From Gammaproteobacteria bacterium (GTDB lineage: Bacteria; Pseudomonadota; Gammaproteobacteria; Pseudomonadales; Pseudohongiellaceae): a DNA stretch of 64,000 bases. How positions within the stretch are numbered: the first letter of the stretch is position 1; each line of letters begins with the position of its first letter. A model generated the notes under the pieces. That model was not told where the DNA came from and did no database searches. It saw only the letters and a program-made list of their open reading frames with translations. The translations under genes were made by a program, and so were the position numbers. The stretch covers positions 496,001 through 560,000 of the forward strand of contig JAWKZW010000001.1 of the NCBI GenBank assembly GCA_041395725.1, written 5' to 3'. This document shows positions 61,889 through 64,000 of this stretch, piece by piece.

Positions 61889-61912
61889 GTTCAAGTCCTC
61901 TCCTGGGCACCA
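61889..61912 (+). other. tRNA-Leu 3' end fragment, candidate attR
   Basis: The 24 bases start GTTCAAGTCC and end CCTGGGCACCA. TTCAAGT is a T-loop with a partly paired stem (AGATG with CCTCT), followed by an acceptor strand CCTGGGC, A and CCA. This is the 3' end of a leucine tRNA; the 5' part is missing. Such copies mark the far end of elements that integrate into tRNA genes. It is on the plus strand, so the intact tRNA should be to the left, outside the window. Confidence 0.7.
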
Positions 61913-61942
61913 TCTCGAAAAACTTCGAAAGACCACGAGAGA

Positions 61943-61976
61943 CCATTTAAGATGCTGATTCTTAAATGGTTTTTTT
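61943..61976 (+). terminator. Rho-independent terminator after the tRNA fragment
   Basis: CCATTTAAG (61943-61951) and CTTAAATGG (61961-61969) form a perfect 9-bp stem with a 9-nt loop, followed by a run of seven T (61970-61976). It probably was the terminator of the tRNA gene. Confidence 0.88.
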
Positions 61977-62026
61977 ATTTATAAAATCTCGAGCAGTTGT
62001 CTCTCATCGTCTCAAATTGTCCCTTT

Positions 62027-62051
62027 TGTGGAACGTGAGTGGAACGCAGAA
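62027..62051 (+). repeat. Direct repeat right of the tRNA fragment
   Basis: A 25-nt unit starting TGTGGAACGTGAGTGGAAC, the partner of 61808-61832. With the other copy it flanks the tRNA fragment and terminator. Confidence 0.65.
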
Positions 62052-62139
62052 TTTGAATTATCGGACGCTCACACCGGCCCGCTGTAAACTTTTTCAGCTC
62101 TCTGAATCATAATCTTCGAGTCAGGATCTGCCTGACGAA

Positions 62140-62311
62140 CGCGTGCCGTAAACCAGAAACAGACAAGGACGAACGGGAACCCAGAGAGGAGCTAAAACGC
62201 CAGCTCGAGGCGCTAAATCAATTTGATGAGGAAGAGATCAAGATCGCCAAGGCGTTACTGGAAAGCCTGATTCTCAAGCACTACGCAAGGCGGGCACTTG
62301 TAGAAGGCTGA
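62140..62311 (+). other. C-terminal open fragment, unassigned
   Basis: An open plus-strand stretch reads KPETDKDEREPREELKRQLEALNQFDEEEIKIAKALLESLILKHYARR before a TGA. It is helical and charged, like the C-terminal end of some XRE-type regulators. No start is visible, so it is a fragment. Confidence 0.35.
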
Positions 62312-62390
62312 AGCGATCATAAAGCGCTGACCCAGGGTGCTACCAACACCCAAGGCCAGCTAACCACAACCCACTGCTTTGGAGTGAGTC

Positions 62391-62543
62391 ATGGCTACCA
62401 ACAATGGTAAAGCAGGCATGCGCCTGCAAAAAAGTAAATCCTGTGAAGAGCGGTATATTAAGGCCAATGAGACCCACTACGAGTACCGTACCAAAGATCA
62501 ATCACCAACCTCTGGTTGTCGCACCGTGCCAACCATCCAATAG
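62391..62543 (+). CDS. 50-residue hypothetical protein
   Basis: A short frame from an ATG at 62391 with GGAGTGAGTC in front: MATNNGKAGMRLQKSKSCEER and on to VPTIQ. Polar and basic, no motif. The good ribosome site is the main support. It may be real or chance. Confidence 0.3.
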   Translation: MATNNGKAGMRLQKSKSCEERYIKANETHYEYRTKDQSPTSGCRTVPTIQ

Positions 62544-62609
62544 CCGATAATGATGCAAAGCCCGGTTGCTCTGGTCAGCCGGGCCTCAACACTCAAAGGA
62601 GGTTCACAC

Positions 62610-62795
62610 ATGCAATCTCATACCGCCAAACAGGAAGCCCTGGACGCCATCCAGCGACTGCCGGACACCGCCGATACCGAAGAAATTATGTACCGGCTTT
62701 ATGTACTGGAGAATATCCGCCGCGGCCAGCAGGACGCCGTCAATGGCAACACCCAACCGGCTGAAGAGGTGCTCAAGGATATTCAAACATGGTGA
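62610..62795 (+). CDS. Antitoxin of a ParE/RelE-type pair
   Basis: 61 residues from the ATG at 62610, which follows AAAGGAGG. The sequence SHTAKQEALDAIQRLPDTADTEEIMYRLYVLENIRRGQQDAVNG and a tail AEEVLKDIQTW is that of small antitoxins linked to ParE-family toxins. It overlaps the toxin by 7 nt. It lacks a clear DNA-binding motif of its own. Confidence 0.75.
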   Translation: MQSHTAKQEALDAIQRLPDTADTEEIMYRLYVLENIRRGQQDAVNGNTQPAEEVLKDIQTW

Positions 62796-63091
62796 AGTGG
62801 ACGGCTCACGCCAAAGCCCAACTTCGTCATATTCACGACTACATCGCCGAGGATTCACCGCTCTACGCCAAGCGCGTCAGTGAAGAACTGGTGCAAAAAC
62901 CCATCGGCCTTTATGAGCTGCCCCGCAAGGGCCACATGGTGTCAGAACTGAACGAAGACGCCGTGCGCGAACTGGGCCTTTACTCCTACCGCATTATTTA
63001 CTAGATCAAATCCGATCACCTCATTGAAGTGCTGGCCGTGATCCATAAGCGGCGGCATGTGGAGCCGGAAGATATTCCGAGGGAGCAATAA
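62789..63091 (+). pseudogene. ParE/RelE-family toxin with an in-frame amber stop
   Basis: The frame codes MVKWTAHAKAQLRHIHDYIAED and on to YSYRIIY, a TAG at 63002-63004, then IKSDHLIEVLAVIHKRRHVEP to TAA at 63089-63091. R-I-I-Y-Q-I and V-x-H-x-R-R are the usual end of ParE toxins, so TAG most likely replaced a CAG codon. The lost strand and the R-R end should inactivate the toxin unless the stop is read through. Confidence 0.85.
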
Positions 63092-63120
63092 CAAAGCCCG
63101 CCGCAGCGGGCTTTGTTATT
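63087..63120 (+). terminator. Terminator hairpin after the toxin gene
   Basis: AATAACAAAGCCCGC (63087-63101) and GCGGGCTTTGTTATT (63106-63120) form a perfect 15-bp stem with a 4-nt loop. The 3' arm includes a T-rich end, so it can act as a bidirectional terminator. Confidence 0.85.
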
Positions 63121-63286
63121 TCACCTGTTTTTCAGCAAATGCGAGCTTCTTTTTCTCTGCATTGTTGATTTGCATGTTCGATTGACCCACTTTTAGCCAC
63201 ATTTGCATCGAAAAGTTGACCCACTACCTGCTACTGATTTAGCGCGATTGCTGCCCATTTAGAGGGTCAAAGTAAAATACAATGGG

Positions 63287-63469
63287 TCAAAATTCGCTGC
63301 AATTCAACAGCCTCGGGGCGACTAGGCCATATTCGGAAAGAAGTCCTCTAATCTGATTGCCCTTGGCAGTACGGTGGGACTTCAGCTCAGAGAGCACCCG
63401 GTGTAGGGCTTGAATATCTTGCTGCTCAATAGTCTTGGCCTGAACAAATCGCATGTTGGGGCGGCTCAT
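63287..63469 (-). pseudogene. IS110-family transposase internal fragment
   Basis: The minus strand codes MSRPNMRFVQAKTIEQQDIQALHRVLSELKSHRTAKGNQIRGLLSEYGL, which is the conserved middle block of IS110-type transposases (M-R-F-V-x-x-K-x-x-E-Q-Q-D-x-Q-x-L-H-R). The DEDD start and the C-terminal Ser domain are absent. A scar of an old insertion. Confidence 0.82.
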
Positions 63470-63526
63470 GGCTTCGCAGATTGCTTCCGCATATGAACCA
63501 CAGATACTTTAGAAATAAATCGCCTC

Positions 63527-63577
63527 GGGTTTACCAAAAGTTCTATTTCTTGAAAGGATAGACCTTTTGGTAAACCC
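63527..63577. repeat. 19-bp inverted repeat
   Basis: GGGTTTACCAAAAGTTCTA (63527-63545) and TAGACCTTTTGGTAAACCC (63559-63577) are inverse complements except one base, with a 13-nt loop. No T-run follows. It may be a recombination site, a MITE or a transcript-end hairpin. Confidence 0.8.
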
Positions 63578-63599
63578 AGGGAGATTCAATATTTATCCT

Positions 63600-63851
63600 T
63601 TATATTATTCTAAGCACCAGGACTAAAAGCCCACCGACAAGCAAATGAAAAAAAAACAAAAATGGGCTAATGCTTGGATTCTCCGCATTTTTGACATCAG
63701 AAACAAGTGCAACTATAAGTGAAACTGGAGGAATTAAAATGGAGGTCAAATAAAACCCATTTGTAAACCTACCCTTTTTTTTTGCAAGGCAAATAGAACC
63801 CCAGCAAAAAAGACCATACGTAAGTACAAATATGAAATAGTAAATATTCAA
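63600..63851 (-). CDS. Small hypothetical membrane protein
   Basis: 83 residues with three hydrophobic segments (about 2-22, 34-50 and 61-82) and a basic loop KKKGRF. The gene is strongly AT-rich compared with the rest of the window, which suggests a different origin. No family recognised. Confidence 0.5.
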   Translation of the reverse strand: MNIYYFIFVLTYGLFCWGSICLAKKKGRFTNGFYLTSILIPPVSLIVALVSDVKNAENPSISPFLFFFHLLVGGLLVLVLRII

Positions 63852-64000
63852 CTAAATTTCTACCTGTTTTGACATGATACAAGTACGCATGTAGTGGTCG
63901 ATCCTAGTCCTACTACTTTCGTAACAACAAACAAATTCTTAATAGTAAGTTTAGCTATCTGCTTTGCTACTTCTCGTTCAATGCTTTCAGCACCTCTCTT
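63852..64000. other. Right edge, AT-rich, no gene seen
   Basis: The last 149 bases contain no supported gene; a gene may begin or end beyond the edge. Confidence 0.4.

Noticed and set aside
61658..61936. 92-codon minus-strand frame covering the tRNA fragment
   Set aside because: It runs across the T-loop and acceptor bases of the tRNA piece and has no family resemblance.

Overview
The window reads as DNA from a marine-type gammaproteobacterium. TonB-dependent receptors, a PQQ alcohol dehydrogenase, CzcCBA efflux and PFGI-1/PFL-type conjugation genes fit that group, but no rRNA or complete tRNA is present to fix the genus. Almost all of it is mobile or accessory DNA. The backbone is an integrative and conjugative element (ICE) of the PFGI-1 class, read mainly on the minus strand.

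Layout. Positions 1-4624 hold one end of the type IV secretion operon (RAQPRD, TIGR03758, TIGR03745, TIGR03750, TIGR03746, TIGR03749, TIGR03752, TIGR03751). Positions 4.9-23.2 kb are cargo set between the RAQPRD gene and TIGR03747: a DsrE protein, an IS5-type transposase tail, a TonB receptor, a quinohemoprotein alcohol dehydrogenase, a Fur-box iron/siderophore operon, a DUF1778 antitoxin with a truncated GNAT toxin, and a czc metal-efflux operon with a CDF transporter. The ICE backbone resumes at 23.7-28.8 kb (TIGR03747, TraD, TIGR03765, TIGR03759, PilL). It is followed by a tyrosine recombinase, a candidate oriT-like region, hipBA, and a maintenance/replication block (DUF6573, RadC-like, DUF3577, ParM-like, TIGR03761, STY4528, DUF2857, ParB). 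An S24 repressor, excisionase and integrase come last, ending at 42.4 kb.

From 42.5 to 61.4 kb lies a second accessory island, bracketed by an 80-nt imperfect direct repeat and littered with IS91 and IS6 remnants. Its core (45.8-51.8 kb) resembles the Nitrosomonas ncgABC-nirK cluster: a copper nitrite reductase, a diheme and a monoheme cytochrome c, a two-domain multicopper oxidase and an NsrR repressor. Divergent to it are a DUF3565-DUF1971 protein and a nitronate monooxygenase fused to a ferritin-like domain. Two NsrR-like operators sit in the divergent promoter. Dps, a persulfide dioxygenase-rhodanese, a glycine-zipper stress protein, a ZIP transporter and KatG follow. Together they look like a nitrosative, oxidative and sulfide stress island.

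At 61.89 kb a 24-nt 3' fragment of a tRNA-Leu, followed by a terminator and flanked by direct repeats, is a plausible attR of the whole element. Beyond it are a toxin-antitoxin pair with a stop codon in the toxin, an IS110 fragment and AT-rich DNA. All functional calls are by reading motifs and family resemblance; no database search was run.
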